NCBI RefSeq assembly: GCF_004345605.1
Contig: NZ_SLVY01000003.1
Coordinates: 62,001 to 126,000, forward strand
Direction of reading: 5' to 3'
Length of the DNA stretch: 64,000 nucleotides
Source of the DNA: Rhodococcus sp. SMB37
GTDB taxonomy: Bacteria; Actinomycetota; Actinomycetes; Mycobacteriales; Mycobacteriaceae
This document shows positions 1 to 9,996 of the stretch, one piece after another. Both the position numbers and the translations under genes were made by a program. The stretch's first letter is position 1. Each line of letters opens with the position of its first letter. A model generated the notes under the pieces. It was not told the DNA's origin. It did not search any database and saw nothing but the letters and a program-made list of their open reading frames with translations.

Positions 1-1370
1 AACAACACGGCGGGCGCGTATGCCAGTGCGGCACCGCACATCCGGATGATCCAGTCCACCTCGCCGGTCGCGGCGGCCATACCCAGGCCGGTGGCGGCAC
101 CCGTGATGACCAGTGCGACGACGACCTGCGCCACGATCACTGCGATGGCCCACAGGAACAACCGATTGCGTGGTGTTCCGGTGACGATCAGCAATCCCAG
201 TCGGCCTGCCTCCTCGTCCCCGCGGACGCGTATGACCGCCGACACGGCGAATGCTGCGATTCCGACGACGAGGAACATCAGCATCGTCGCACCGAACGAC
301 GCGGTGAGCGATTGCGCGTCGGCCCCCAGGAACTCGACGATGTCGGGAACACTGTCGACCATGTCCTCGATCGAGTTGGCGAGCGTGCCCATCGCGAGTC
401 CGATGATCGCGAGAGCCACGGTCCACGCGACGAAGGTCCCGCGCAGCAACCGCCATACCGGACCGGGCGGCGTGAGCAGCGCCGACGACGACGTCGCCGG
501 CCCCGGCTTCGGGGCGCGCAGGCCCGCGCCGATGTCGCGACGCCTCGACAGTGCGACCGCGACCGCGAGCAGCACTCCGATCGCCACCACCGACAGCAGC
601 AGCGGCCACCACCGTTCGTCGACGTAGAGGCGGGTCTGTTGTGCCCATGCGATCGGCGACAGCCACGACACCCACGAGCCGGTGGCTTCGATGATGTCGC
701 CGAACCCCCGCACGAGAAACGCCACCGCGAGGACGGCGAGCGCAGAACCTGACGCCGCACGTGAATGCTCACTGAACTGCGCCGTCACAGCGGCCACGGC
801 ACCGAACAGCAGGCCGGTAACGGCGGTGGCCACGCCGAACAGCAACGATCCCGTGAAGTCGAGCCCCCCGGCCAGCAGCGCGAGGACCACCCCACCACCG
901 ACGATCAGATCGGCTACGGCGACGGACAGCAGCGCGGCCGCGGGCGGCGCGAACGGGCCCACCGGGAGCGCGCGCAACAGTTCGAGTCGGCCGGCCTCCT
1001 CCTGTGCACGCGTGTGCCGCACGACGAGCAGAATGTTCATGATCGCGACGGCGACGAACAATGTCAGACTCAGTTCGTTCGCGGTCATCGCGCCGAGGGT
1101 GTAGTTGTCGGCACCGTATGCCGGCCCGGTCATCAGTACCGCGGCGGGATTCTCGAGCAGTGCGGCTCGAGCCTGCCTTGCTGCCTCGTCCGGATATGCG
1201 GCGATGAGGCTTTCGACGGTCGCGTACACGGTGAGCGCAAGCGCGAGCGTCCACACTGTGATGCGGACGCGATCGAGCCGGAGATACAGGCGCAGGAGGT
1301 CGCCGATCCCATTGAACCGGTGGGAATTTCGGACCTCATGGTCGGCGCTGGGGGCAACAGTGGCGGTCAT
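1..1370 (-). CDS. ABC exporter permease, ABC-2 type, C-terminus beyond window
   Basis: This is an integral membrane permease that begins at ATG 1370 and runs off the left edge, so about 456 residues are visible. The start overlaps the stop of the upstream ATPase as ATGA, which fixes it and implies translational coupling. The visible protein has many hydrophobic segments, for example the stretches around NELSLTLFVAVAIMNILLVV and LLLSVVAIGVLLAVAVAL, in two similar halves. Each half contains an R-x-x-EEAGRLxLL motif (RAQEEAGRLELL and RGDEEAGRLGLL), typical of the actinobacterial TnrB3-like 'exporter of polyketide antibiotics' permeases. It forms a transporter with the ATPase just upstream. The substrate cannot be read from the sequence; drug, lipid or polyketide export is the family-based guess. 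The C-terminal end is missing only because the window ends. Confidence 0.85.
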   Translation of the reverse strand, partial: MTATVAPSADHEVRNSHRFNGIGDLLRLYLRLDRVRITVWTLALALTVYATVESLIAAYPDEAARQARAALLENPAAVLMTGPAYGADNYTLGAMTANELSLTLFVAVAIMNILLVVRHTRAQEEAGRLELLRALPVGPFAPPAAALLSVAVADLIVGGGVVLALLAGGLDFTGSLLFGVATAVTGLLFGAVAAVTAQFSEHSRAASGSALAVLAVAFLVRGFGDIIEATGSWVSWLSPIAWAQQTRLYVDERWWPLLLSVVAIGVLLAVAVALSRRRDIGAGLRAPKPGPATSSSALLTPPGPVWRLLRGTFVAWTVALAIIGLAMGTLANSIEDMVDSVPDIVEFLGADAQSLTASFGATMLMFLVVGIAAFAVSAVIRVRGDEEAGRLGLLIVTGTPRNRLFLWAIAVIVAQVVVALVITGAATGLGMAAATGEVDWIIRMCGAALAYAPAVL

Positions 1371-2293
1371 CGGGACGGCACCTCCGCGCTTTCGGATACG
1401 TCGGTGGGCGTGTCGCCGTAGTGGCGCAGGAACAGTTCTTCGAGCGATGGCGGGGTGATCGTCAGATTCGCGATGTCGAGTTCGGTGAGCTCGCGTAGCA
1501 CCGACGTGACGGAGGCATTGTCGACGTCGAAGACGAGATGCCCGTCGTCGTAGGTCAGATCGTGCACACCGGGGAGCGACTCGAACCCACTCGGGAGGGT
1601 GGGCACGGTGGCCCGCACCGCGGAGCGGGTCAGGTGCCGCAACTGCGCGAGTGTTCCCGTCTCCACATCCTTCCCGGAACGGATGATAGTCACTGTGTCG
1701 CAGAGCTTTTCGACTTCTGCAAGGATGTGACTCGACAGCAGCACGGTCCGCCCGGCATCGCGCAGCGCACGCACTTCGTCGGTGAACACAGCCTCCATGA
1801 GCGGATCGAGTCCGGACGTGGGTTCGTCGAACATATACAGTTCGACGTCCGATGCGAGCGCCGCGACGAGCGCAACCTTCTGCCGGTTGCCCTTGGAGTA
1901 GGTGCGCGCCTTCTTGGTGGGGTCGAGTTCGAACCGTTCGAGGAGTTCCGCTCGGCGGGAAGGGTTGTCGCCGCCACGGATGCGGGTCAGCAGATCGATG
2001 ATCTCACCGCCGGTGAGCGCCGGCCACAGGTTGGTGTCGCCCGGGACGTACGCAATGCGGCGGTGGATCGACACCGCGTCGGTCCACGGATCCGACCCCA
2101 GGACACGAGCCGAGCCGGAATCGGCACGGAGCATACCGAGAAGCACGCGGATGGCCGTGGACTTTCCGGCGCCGTTCGGCCCGAGAAACCCTGCCACTGT
2201 TCCGGTTCCGACTTCGAGCGAGAACCCGTCGAGCGCCCGGGTGGTGCCGAATGTCTTGACGAGATCGATGGTTTCGATGGCGGGTGTGTCCAT
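1367..2293 (-). CDS. ABC exporter ATP-binding protein
   Basis: Cytoplasmic ATPase of 308 aa that drives the adjacent ABC-2 permease. It has Walker A GPNGAGKS at about residue 36, a signature region YSKGNRQKVALVAAL (a drug-exporter-type variant of LSGGQ), Walker B LYMFDEPTSGLDP and the switch histidine in LLSSHILAEVEKLC. A longer reading frame extends upstream to 2437 but would lie inside the tetR gene. The ATG at 2293 follows a good GGAGG site and gives a standard-length protein, so it is preferred. The C-terminal 80 residues match the usual DrrA/NatA-like accessory region. It is the middle gene of tetR-ATPase-permease, with 20 bp to tetR and a 4-bp overlap with the permease. Confidence 0.92.
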   Translation of the reverse strand: MDTPAIETIDLVKTFGTTRALDGFSLEVGTGTVAGFLGPNGAGKSTAIRVLLGMLRADSGSARVLGSDPWTDAVSIHRRIAYVPGDTNLWPALTGGEIIDLLTRIRGGDNPSRRAELLERFELDPTKKARTYSKGNRQKVALVAALASDVELYMFDEPTSGLDPLMEAVFTDEVRALRDAGRTVLLSSHILAEVEKLCDTVTIIRSGKDVETGTLAQLRHLTRSAVRATVPTLPSGFESLPGVHDLTYDDGHLVFDVDNASVTSVLRELTELDIANLTITPPSLEELFLRHYGDTPTDVSESAEVPSR

Positions 2294-2313
2294 GGTGCAA
2301 CCTCCGTGGTCGG

Positions 2314-2967
2314 TTACGAGGGAGCCGCCTCGCGGGCAGCCAGATATGCGGCGAGCATGGCCGAGTCGGTGAGCAGCGGTTCGGTGTAGAGCTCGAGCAC
2401 CGGGGGCATCAGACGGTCGGTGTACGAGCGCAGCCACGTGGGCAATGCGTCGAGGTCGAGGGGCTCGTTCGGTCCGGGAACATGCAGTAGCAGCGCGCCG
2501 GTGCTGAATTCGACGAGCGCCCGCGCTCGGGCCTCGGGATCCCGACTGGGGCTCACGACACCGGACTCGACACCAAGCTGAAGATACCCTTGCGTGGTCG
2601 CGACCAGGTGATCGAGGAAGGACTGAGATCCCGGCCCCCGCGCCTGGAGGCTCCGGATCAGGTAGCCGATGAGCGGGGCATAGCTCCCGACGTCCTCGAT
2701 CTGAGCGAGCATCGCCGCGACCCCACTGCCCGGTTCGAGGACCGAGGACTTGAGCTCACGGATGCTGTCGAGAACGTACCTATCGCAGTGCTCACGCAGT
2801 CCGGCGCGGGAGCCGAAGTGGTGCACGATGAGCGAGGCGCTCACTCCGCACTCCGAGGCGATGGCCCGCAGCGAGACGTTCACACCGTCGCGGGCGACAC
2901 AACGGATTGCCGCGTCGCGGATGCGAGCACGGGTGGTGAGGTCGGAGACACCCTCGGCTGAACGCAT
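2314..2967 (-). CDS. TetR-family regulator of the ABC exporter operon
   Basis: A TetR/AcrR-type repressor of about 217 aa. The N-terminal helix-turn-helix reads through ARIRDAAIRCVARDG and IASECGVSASLIVHHFGSRAGL, with the typical YxHF-like end of the recognition helix (VHHF). The C-terminal ligand domain is not assignable. The chosen start is ATG 2967. An in-frame GTG at 2985 is possible but lies inside a palindrome at 2977-2994 that looks like an operator. It is the first gene of the exporter operon, so autoregulation together with the exporter is likely. No clear Shine-Dalgarno sequence precedes the ATG. Confidence 0.85.
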   Translation of the reverse strand: MRSAEGVSDLTTRARIRDAAIRCVARDGVNVSLRAIASECGVSASLIVHHFGSRAGLREHCDRYVLDSIRELKSSVLEPGSGVAAMLAQIEDVGSYAPLIGYLIRSLQARGPGSQSFLDHLVATTQGYLQLGVESGVVSPSRDPEARARALVEFSTGALLLHVPGPNEPLDLDALPTWLRSYTDRLMPPVLELYTEPLLTDSAMLAAYLAAREAAPS

Positions 2968-2976
2968 GTTCCAAGG

Positions 2977-2994
2977 GTTGCACACGTGTTCAAC
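2977..2994. promoter_or_regulatory. Palindromic operator upstream of tetR-ABC exporter
   Basis: The sequence GTTGCACACGTGTTCAAC is an 18-bp inverted repeat with 16 of 18 positions symmetric about a central CACGTG. It lies 10-27 bp upstream of the tetR start, the usual place for an autoregulatory TetR operator. Binding by the adjacent regulator is an inference. Confidence 0.6.
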
Positions 2995-3022
2995 GACGTC
3001 AACAGTACTTGCGGAGGCGGGT

Positions 3023-4564
<1,542 letters not shown>

Positions 4565-4639
4565 ATGACCTCCCGGTGAGCTACTCGCATCCCAACGTAC
4601 CCATCGGACACCCAGCCGACAGCCGCTCCGCGAAGGTGC

Positions 4640-4645
4640 TATTGT
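4640..4645 (+). promoter_or_regulatory. Possible -10 element for the riboswitch transcript
   Basis: TATTGT at this position would place transcription start near 4652, just before the conserved 5' part of the TPP riboswitch. The spacing supports the assignment, but the -35 side is not convincing. Confidence 0.35.
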
Positions 4646-4653
4646 CGCCTCCG

Positions 4654-4736
4654 ACCGACACGGGGTGCTCCGCAACAGCGGGGCTGAGATCACACCCGTC
4701 GAACCTGATCAGGTAATGCTGACGAAGGGATGTTTC
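4654..4736 (+). ncRNA. TPP riboswitch (THI box)
   Basis: All diagnostic THI-box blocks are present in order: CGGGGTGC at 4661, GGCTGAGA at 4682, ACCCGTCGAACCTGATC from 4694, and GGTAATGCTGACGAAGGGA ending at 4730. The purine-rich GAAGGGA at the 3' end is also the only plausible ribosome-binding site for tenA, whose ATG follows 9 nt later. Control of translation initiation by thiamin pyrophosphate is therefore likely. CCGA near 4651 and TCGG near 4735 could form P1 across that site. Confidence 0.95.
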
Positions 4737-4739
4737 GGG

Positions 4740-5450
4740 ATGACTGTGCCTGCGCACGATTCACCGACCGACCGTTTCACCGATGTCCTGTGGGACCGCA
4801 CGAAGATTCTGCACGATTCCATCGACGACCTCGAGTTCCTGCGCCGCCTCGGCGACGGCACACTGCCGCTCGAGTCGTTCCGCTTCTACATCGAGCAGGA
4901 TGCGCTCTACCTGGCCGGATACGCCAAAGCGCTCGCATTGCTCGCCGCCAAGGCGCCGGATCCGGTCTCCGGCGCATTCTGGGCCACGAGTTCCTCGACG
5001 GCTGCAACCGAAGAATCGGCGCTGCATCAGCAGCTCCTCACCGGGGGTGTGCTCCCCGCGAACGACGATCCCGTCGCGCATTCCCCCGCGTGCCTCGGCT
5101 ACGTGTCGTATCTGACGGCCACGGTCGCGACCGAGCCGTATCCGGTAGGTGCCGCCGCGGTGTTGCCGTGCTTCTGGATCTACGCCGAAGTGTGCCGCGA
5201 CCTGGCGTCCAGCGCAGCCGACGTGCTCGCCGCCGATCCGGCCCACCCCTACGCGCGATGGGTCGCCACCTACGACGACCAAGGATTCCAGGATTCCGTC
5301 GCCACCGCACGCGCACTCGTCGACGCTGCCGGGGCCGCAGCCACCGAACCCGAACGAGACGCGATGATCGACGCGTTCACGCTCGCGACCCGCTACGAGT
5401 TGCTGTTCTGGGACACCGCCCTGAACACGCAGCCGTGGCCCGCATCGTGA
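4740..5450 (+). CDS. tenA: TenA-type aminopyrimidine aminohydrolase (thiaminase II family)
   Basis: Cytoplasmic enzyme of 236 aa that hydrolyses amino-HMP-type pyrimidines derived from damaged thiamin to HMP. The family signatures FRFYIEQDALYLAGY and ATEESALH are present. The segment SPACLGYVSYL carries the active-site cysteine of the TenA_C subgroup, and a second conserved block FWIYAEV follows. Start ATG 4740 uses the GAAGGGA site inside the riboswitch. It is the first gene of tenA-thiY-thiX-thiZ and its stop overlaps the thiY GTG start (GTGA). The riboswitch and the transporter downstream agree with salvage rather than simple thiamin degradation. Confidence 0.93.
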   Translation: MTVPAHDSPTDRFTDVLWDRTKILHDSIDDLEFLRRLGDGTLPLESFRFYIEQDALYLAGYAKALALLAAKAPDPVSGAFWATSSSTAATEESALHQQLLTGGVLPANDDPVAHSPACLGYVSYLTATVATEPYPVGAAAVLPCFWIYAEVCRDLASSAADVLAADPAHPYARWVATYDDQGFQDSVATARALVDAAGAAATEPERDAMIDAFTLATRYELLFWDTALNTQPWPAS

Positions 5451-6457
5451 CACTGCGGCACCGGATCGCCTCGCTCGCCGTCGCCACCTTCACGCTGTGC
5501 GCAGTCAGCGCTTGCGCCGGTGGCGGTTCCGACGACACGATCCGGTTTGCACTCGACTGGACTCCCAACACCAACCACACCGGTCTGTATGTGGCGCTGC
5601 AGGAAGGACTGTTCGACGACGCCGAGCTCGACGTCGAGATCCTGCCCTACAACGATGCATCGCCCGACACACTCGTCGACTCCGGAAACGCGGAGTTCGG
5701 CATCTCCTCGCACGGGGGGTCCACCTTTGCCCGCGCCGCCGGAGCACACACCGTCGCGGTGCTTGCACCGCTGCAGCACTGGGCCACCGCCATCGCCGTC
5801 AAGGCCGACCGTAGCGACCTCGCCCGACCCGCCGACCTCGACGGCCGCACCTATGCGGGATTCGGCGATCCAGGCTCCTCGGCGACCCTCGCACAGGTGA
5901 TTCGCAACGACGGAGGTCGCGGCGAATTCGAGGAAGTAGTACTCGGTACGTCAGCGTACGAAGCGGTGTATTCGGACACTGCGGACTTCACCGTCTCGTT
6001 CCTCGCATGGGAGGGGCTCGAAGCCGAACACCGTGGGTTGCCGATGCAGTATCTCCCCTACACCGAATACGGCTTCCCCGACGCCTATTCCATTGTCGTG
6101 AACGGCAACGAGGATTGGCTCGACGAGAATCCGGATCGAGCCCGCGCGTTCGTGCAGGCTCTCCAGCGGGGGTACGAGATCGCCGCCGACGAACCCGATC
6201 GGGGTGCCCGCGCGCTGCTCGACGCCAACCCGGGGGCGTTCCCCGACGAAGAGCTCGTCTTCGAGAGCCAGCGGATGCTCGCCGCCGACTACATGCGCGA
6301 CGAGCAGGGTCGCGTCGGCACTCTCGACGCGGAGAAATGGGCAGGTTACGCCCGCTTCCTGTACGAACAGGGACTGCTCACCGGTCCCGACGGCGCGCCG
6401 TTGACCGCCGAACCCGACTGGTCGACCTACCTCACCGATGACTATCGAGCGCCTTGA
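5447..6457 (+). CDS. thiY: ThiY-like pyrimidine-binding lipoprotein (NMT1/THI5 family)
   Basis: Extracellular substrate-binding lipoprotein of about 336 aa. A hydrophobic signal segment ends in VSAC, which fits a lipobox. The mature part opens with FALDWTPNTNHTGLYVA, the hallmark of the NMT1/THI5-like pyrimidine binders. Start GTG 5447 overlaps the tenA stop by 4 bp; the open frame extends further upstream but that part is antisense-like overlap with tenA. In characterised systems ThiY binds formylaminopyrimidine and delivers it to ThiXZ. The following permease start lies 20 bp inside this gene, so the operon is tightly coupled. Confidence 0.92.
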   Translation: MTLRHRIASLAVATFTLCAVSACAGGGSDDTIRFALDWTPNTNHTGLYVALQEGLFDDAELDVEILPYNDASPDTLVDSGNAEFGISSHGGSTFARAAGAHTVAVLAPLQHWATAIAVKADRSDLARPADLDGRTYAGFGDPGSSATLAQVIRNDGGRGEFEEVVLGTSAYEAVYSDTADFTVSFLAWEGLEAEHRGLPMQYLPYTEYGFPDAYSIVVNGNEDWLDENPDRARAFVQALQRGYEIAADEPDRGARALLDANPGAFPDEELVFESQRMLAADYMRDEQGRVGTLDAEKWAGYARFLYEQGLLTGPDGAPLTAEPDWSTYLTDDYRAP

Positions 6458-7301
6458 ACCCGGCAGCTCCGACACCGGGGTCACGGCAGACCGGAGCAGC
6501 GCTGTCCGGCGCCGCGTGAATCGCGCGCTCCCGGCGATCGTCGTCGCGGTCACACTCGTCGCTGTGTGGCAGTTCTACGTGATGGTCAGCGGAATCCGCC
6601 CACAGGTGTTGCCGTCTCCCGCGCGCGTACTGCAGCAGGGGTGGGCACATCGCACCGACATCGCCGGGCACGCTGCCGCGACACTGCAGGTCACGATCGT
6701 CGGGTTCGCGGTGTCGTTGACCTTGGCCTGGGCACTGGCGATCGCCGTCGATTTCTCGCCGTGGCTGCGGCGGGCGTTCGTGCCGCTGTTCGTGGCGTCG
6801 CAGACGTTGCCGATCATCGCGATCGCCCCGCTCATGATCATCTGGTTCGGGTTCGGTCTGCTGCCGAAGATCCTGGTGATCGCCCTGGCCACGTTCTTTC
6901 CGATGGCGATCGGATTGATCGAGGGGTTCGCAGCGACAGACCGGGAGGCGGGCGCGCTTCTGCGCAGCATGGGCGCCACGCGGTGGCAGGTGTTCCGGTA
7001 CGTGCGGCTCCCGTCGGCACTGCCGCGGTTCTTCACATCGCTGCGCATCGGCATCACATATGCCGTGGTGGGTGCGGTGTTCGCGGAGTACGTCGGCGCC
7101 ACGTCCGGGCTCGGCATCTATATGGCCACCCAGAAGAATTCGTTCCGCACCGATCTGGTGCTTGCCGCGGTCCTCGTCACCGCGATCGTGTCACTGGTGT
7201 TGTACCTGCTCACCTATGTGGCCGAACGCATGATCGCGCCGTGGGCCCTCAGCACCGAGAACCGAGCCCCCGAGAATCGACCCACAGGGAGTCGCGCATG
7301 A
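6438..7301 (+). CDS. thiX: ThiX-like ABC permease
   Basis: Inner-membrane permease of 287 aa of the nitrate/sulfonate/taurine-type (BPD_transp_1) fold, with about six membrane segments. The EAA loop that contacts the ATPase is visible as EAGALLRSMGATRWQVFRYV followed by LPSALP. It starts 20 bp before the thiY stop and its own stop overlaps the thiZ start as ATGA. Together with ThiY and ThiZ it forms a high-affinity importer for a thiamin pyrimidine breakdown product, controlled by the TPP riboswitch at the head of the operon. Confidence 0.92.
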   Translation: MTIERLEPGSSDTGVTADRSSAVRRRVNRALPAIVVAVTLVAVWQFYVMVSGIRPQVLPSPARVLQQGWAHRTDIAGHAAATLQVTIVGFAVSLTLAWALAIAVDFSPWLRRAFVPLFVASQTLPIIAIAPLMIIWFGFGLLPKILVIALATFFPMAIGLIEGFAATDREAGALLRSMGATRWQVFRYVRLPSALPRFFTSLRIGITYAVVGAVFAEYVGATSGLGIYMATQKNSFRTDLVLAAVLVTAIVSLVLYLLTYVAERMIAPWALSTENRAPENRPTGSRA

Positions 7302-8047
7302 GCGCCGTGACCGTCTCCGGCGTCCACCGATCGTTCGACGGCAACCACGTGCTCGACGATATCGGATTCGACGTGTCCCCAGGCGAATTCGTCTCGGTCA
7401 TCGGCCCCAGCGGGTCGGGGAAGTCCACCCTGTTCGGGCTACTGGCAGGGCTCGACACCCCCGACGTGGGCGCGGTCATGGTCGGAGGGGCACCCGCGGC
7501 ACCGGGACGCGCCGCACTGATGCCCCAGAAGGATCTCCTCTTCCCGTGGCGCACCGTCCTCGACAACTGTGCGCTCGCACTCGAGGTACAGGGTGTGCCA
7601 CGCGGGGAGGCACGCGAGCGGGCGCAGGCCCTGTTCCCCGCGTTCGGACTCACCGGATTCGAGGATGCTCGCCCGTCCCAGCTGTCCGGCGGGATGCGTC
7701 AGCGCGCGGCGTTGGCGCGGACCGTGATTCAGCAACGCGAGATCCTGTTGCTCGACGAGCCGTTCGGCGCTCTCGACTCGCTCACCCGTACCGGCATGCA
7801 GCTGTGGCTGCAGGATGTGTGGCAGCGCGACCGCTGGACCGTCCTGATGATCACCCACGACGTACGCGAGGCCGTTCTGCTGTCCGACCGGGTTCTCGTC
7901 CTCTCGCCTCGACCCGCGAAGATCATTCACGAAGTCCGGGTTCCGCTGCCGCGACCACGGTCGTTGGAGTCGCTGACCGACCCGGAGTTCGTGGCATTGG
8001 AACGTGAGCTCGTGTCGGTGCTGCACGCGCGATCCGACATACATTGA
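7298..8047 (+). CDS. thiZ: ThiZ-like ABC ATPase
   Basis: Cytoplasmic ATPase of 249 aa. It has Walker A GPSGSGKST, signature LSGGMRQRAALART, Walker B ILLLDEPFGALD and the switch histidine in MITHDVREAVLLSD, all typical of the NrtD/SsuB/TauB class. Start ATG 7298 overlaps the thiX stop (ATGA). A longer frame that begins at 6566 is antisense-free but lies inside thiX and is not real. Last gene of the TPP-controlled operon; no clear terminator follows in the 188-bp gap before the next gene. Confidence 0.94.
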   Translation: MSAVTVSGVHRSFDGNHVLDDIGFDVSPGEFVSVIGPSGSGKSTLFGLLAGLDTPDVGAVMVGGAPAAPGRAALMPQKDLLFPWRTVLDNCALALEVQGVPRGEARERAQALFPAFGLTGFEDARPSQLSGGMRQRAALARTVIQQREILLLDEPFGALDSLTRTGMQLWLQDVWQRDRWTVLMITHDVREAVLLSDRVLVLSPRPAKIIHEVRVPLPRPRSLESLTDPEFVALERELVSVLHARSDIH

Positions 8048-8235
8048 GCGCTCACGTGATTCGGTGTAGCGGAATATCGAATCGGTAACAGGACGCCACC
8101 CCACCTGCATCGGACATTCCACCCCATATCTATCGGATTACAGCGCTCACCTGCACCGTATGTCGGGCGTACCTTGGGGAATCCGTAGTTCGAACACCTG
8201 TCCGGCAGTGGCGATGAGCACGAGGAGGCGACGAC

Positions 8236-9228
8236 ATGAGCGGTGCGTTGTCCGACCCATTCGTGTGGCCGACACCTGTGCGTACTCCGTATGTCAGGGA
8301 GTTCGACGGCGTCAGCATCGCGTCCCGTGCGCTGAGCGCCTCCGTGCGCCACACCGTGCGGCCGTTCCTCGATGCCTGGGCGCTCACCCCGACACTTCCG
8401 TGGCCGACGGGTCTGGTCGACCGGGCTGCGTTCCCTCTACTGCCGGTGCCCGGGACCGAACATCACCGCATCGCGTTGGACGCGTGTCCCGCCGAGTTCG
8501 TGCGCGCGCCCGGCGCCGACCGCACCACCGCGGTGCTGTACCTGCACGGCGGCGCGTTTCTGTGCTGCGGTCTGACAACGCATCGTCAGTTGGTGTCGCG
8601 CATCTCGGCGGCAGCGGGCGCGCCGGTGCTGTCGGTGGCCTATCGGATGCTTCCGCGTCACCCGATCCGACGCGCGGTCGACGACGGCCTGTCCGGATTG
8701 CGATGGTTGGCCGCCCACGGCTACCCGATCGAACGGACCGTCATCGCCGGCGACTCCGCGGGCGGGTTCCTCAGCTTCTCCGTGGCTCACGAAGCACTGG
8801 GCCTGGGGCTGGGTCGGGCAGCGGGCACCGTCGCGATCTCGCCCCTGACCGATCTCGACCCCCTCCACAAGCTCGAACACCCGAATGCTCAGAAGTGTGC
8901 GCTGTTCCCCCGACGCGCGGTTCCGGTGCTGTCCGCACTGATCGAGCGGGCCGAGCGGATCGACGACCGGTACGAACCGGTGTCTTCTCCTGTCGATCTC
9001 GACCTGGCCGGCATGCCCCCGGCACTGATCCAGACCGGATCCGAGGAAATGACCTTCGTCGACGCCGAGACCATGGCATACCGTCTTGCCGCGGCAGGCG
9101 TTCCCACGGAACTGCAGGTGTGGGAGAAGCAGGTGCATGTGTTCCAGGCGGCCGCGTCGCTGGTTCCCGAGGGCGGCCGTGCAGTCGCCCGGATCGGGAG
9201 GTTCGTGCGTTCGCTCGACACGGTGTGA
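8236..9228 (+). CDS. Alpha/beta hydrolase, hormone-sensitive-lipase type
   Basis: Hydrolase of 330 aa in the fold-3 (HSL/esterase IV) family. Oxyanion motif LYLHGGAFLCCG, nucleophile motif IAGDSAGGFLS, acid within VDLDLAGMPPALIQTGSEE-region and histidine in KQVHVFQAAA are all present in the expected order. A strong GAGGAGG site precedes ATG 8236. It is probably a cytoplasmic esterase or lipase acting on small acyl esters; the substrate is unknown. It stands alone: the 188 bp upstream and 124 bp downstream show no further gene. Confidence 0.9.
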   Translation: MSGALSDPFVWPTPVRTPYVREFDGVSIASRALSASVRHTVRPFLDAWALTPTLPWPTGLVDRAAFPLLPVPGTEHHRIALDACPAEFVRAPGADRTTAVLYLHGGAFLCCGLTTHRQLVSRISAAAGAPVLSVAYRMLPRHPIRRAVDDGLSGLRWLAAHGYPIERTVIAGDSAGGFLSFSVAHEALGLGLGRAAGTVAISPLTDLDPLHKLEHPNAQKCALFPRRAVPVLSALIERAERIDDRYEPVSSPVDLDLAGMPPALIQTGSEEMTFVDAETMAYRLAAAGVPTELQVWEKQVHVFQAAASLVPEGGRAVARIGRFVRSLDTV

Positions 9229-9352
9229 TCCGGCGAACAACGAGACCCGCATCGGCGTCCACAGGGAACCGTCGGGACGGCGGTACTGTGCGTGACGGCG
9301 TCCGGTTCGAGCCGGTTGCCCGAATCACAACGAATCGATCGAAAGGGACAGC

Positions 9353-9919
9353 GTGAGCTCTCTCAATGCCGGCCAGAGCCTCGGTGTGGGGCAGGAACTG
9401 AAGTCCGACAACGGCAAGTACACCCTCACCCTTCAGCAGGACGGCAACCTGGTTCTGTCCGAGGGAGGCAAGGCCGTGTGGGCTGCGGGAACCAACGGCT
9501 CGGGCGCCGTGCGCGCGAACGTTCAGGAAGACGGCAACTTCGTCCTGTACAAGGACGACAACTCCCCGGTGTGGGCGTCGGAGACCAGCGGCAACTCGGG
9601 CGCGCGTCTGACGGTGCAGGACGACCGCAACGTCGTGCTGTATGCAGGTTCGAAGCCCGTGTGGGCGAGCAACAGCGTTGCTCCGAAGGCTGCCGAGACC
9701 GCTCCGAAGCCGGCCCCCGCTGCGCCCGCTCCGGCAGCCGATCCCGCGCCCGCCGCTGCTCCGGCACCGCGCGTCCACACCGTCGCGTCCGGCGACACCC
9801 TCTGGGCGATCGCCGAGCGTTTCTACGGCGACGGCAACCAGTACCAGCGCATCGCCGATGCGAGCGGAATCTCCAACCCGGATCTGATCCAGCCCGGCCA
9901 GGTGCTCACCATCCCGTGA
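9353..9919 (+). CDS. Mannose-binding lectin (B-lectin) fused to LysM domain
   Basis: Protein of 188 aa with two domains. Residues about 5-105 form a monocot-type B-lectin with three QxDxNxVxY-like sites (QQDGNLVL, QEDGNFVLY, QDDRNVVLY; the third has R for G). An Ala/Pro-rich linker (about 110-140) leads to a C-terminal LysM domain, HTVASGDTLWAIAERFYGDG to the end. This architecture matches the mycobacterial MSL-type lectins. The GTG start at 9353 follows AAAGGGA. No signal peptide or membrane segment is visible, although both domains normally bind cell-surface glycans, so the export route is unclear. It lies upstream of a strong hairpin shared with the convergent channel gene. Confidence 0.88.
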   Translation: MSSLNAGQSLGVGQELKSDNGKYTLTLQQDGNLVLSEGGKAVWAAGTNGSGAVRANVQEDGNFVLYKDDNSPVWASETSGNSGARLTVQDDRNVVLYAGSKPVWASNSVAPKAAETAPKPAPAAPAPAADPAPAAAPAPRVHTVASGDTLWAIAERFYGDGNQYQRIADASGISNPDLIQPGQVLTIP

Positions 9920-9940
9920 TGCCTGCAGGCTCGTAGCGTC

Positions 9941-9974
9941 GACGTCCCATCACCGGACCCGGTGGTGGGACGTC
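9941..9974. terminator. Bidirectional hairpin terminator
   Basis: GACGTCCCATCACCG and CGGTGGTGGGACGTC form a 15-bp stem with one G-T wobble and a four-base loop. It lies between the convergent lectin and potassium-channel genes. No T-tract follows, as is common in high-GC actinobacteria. Confidence 0.75.
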
Positions 9975-9996
9975 GTCATTCAAGGACCCTGGTCGT

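Noticed and set aside
2294..2437. Longer N-terminus for the ABC exporter ATPase
   Set aside because: It would lie within tetR and adds an Arg-rich stretch; ATG 2293 with GGAGG is better.
4730..5446. Upstream extension of the thiY frame through tenA
   Set aside because: Arg/Pro-rich translation typical of out-of-frame coding DNA; the GTG at 5447 overlapping the tenA stop is a natural start with a lipoprotein signal.
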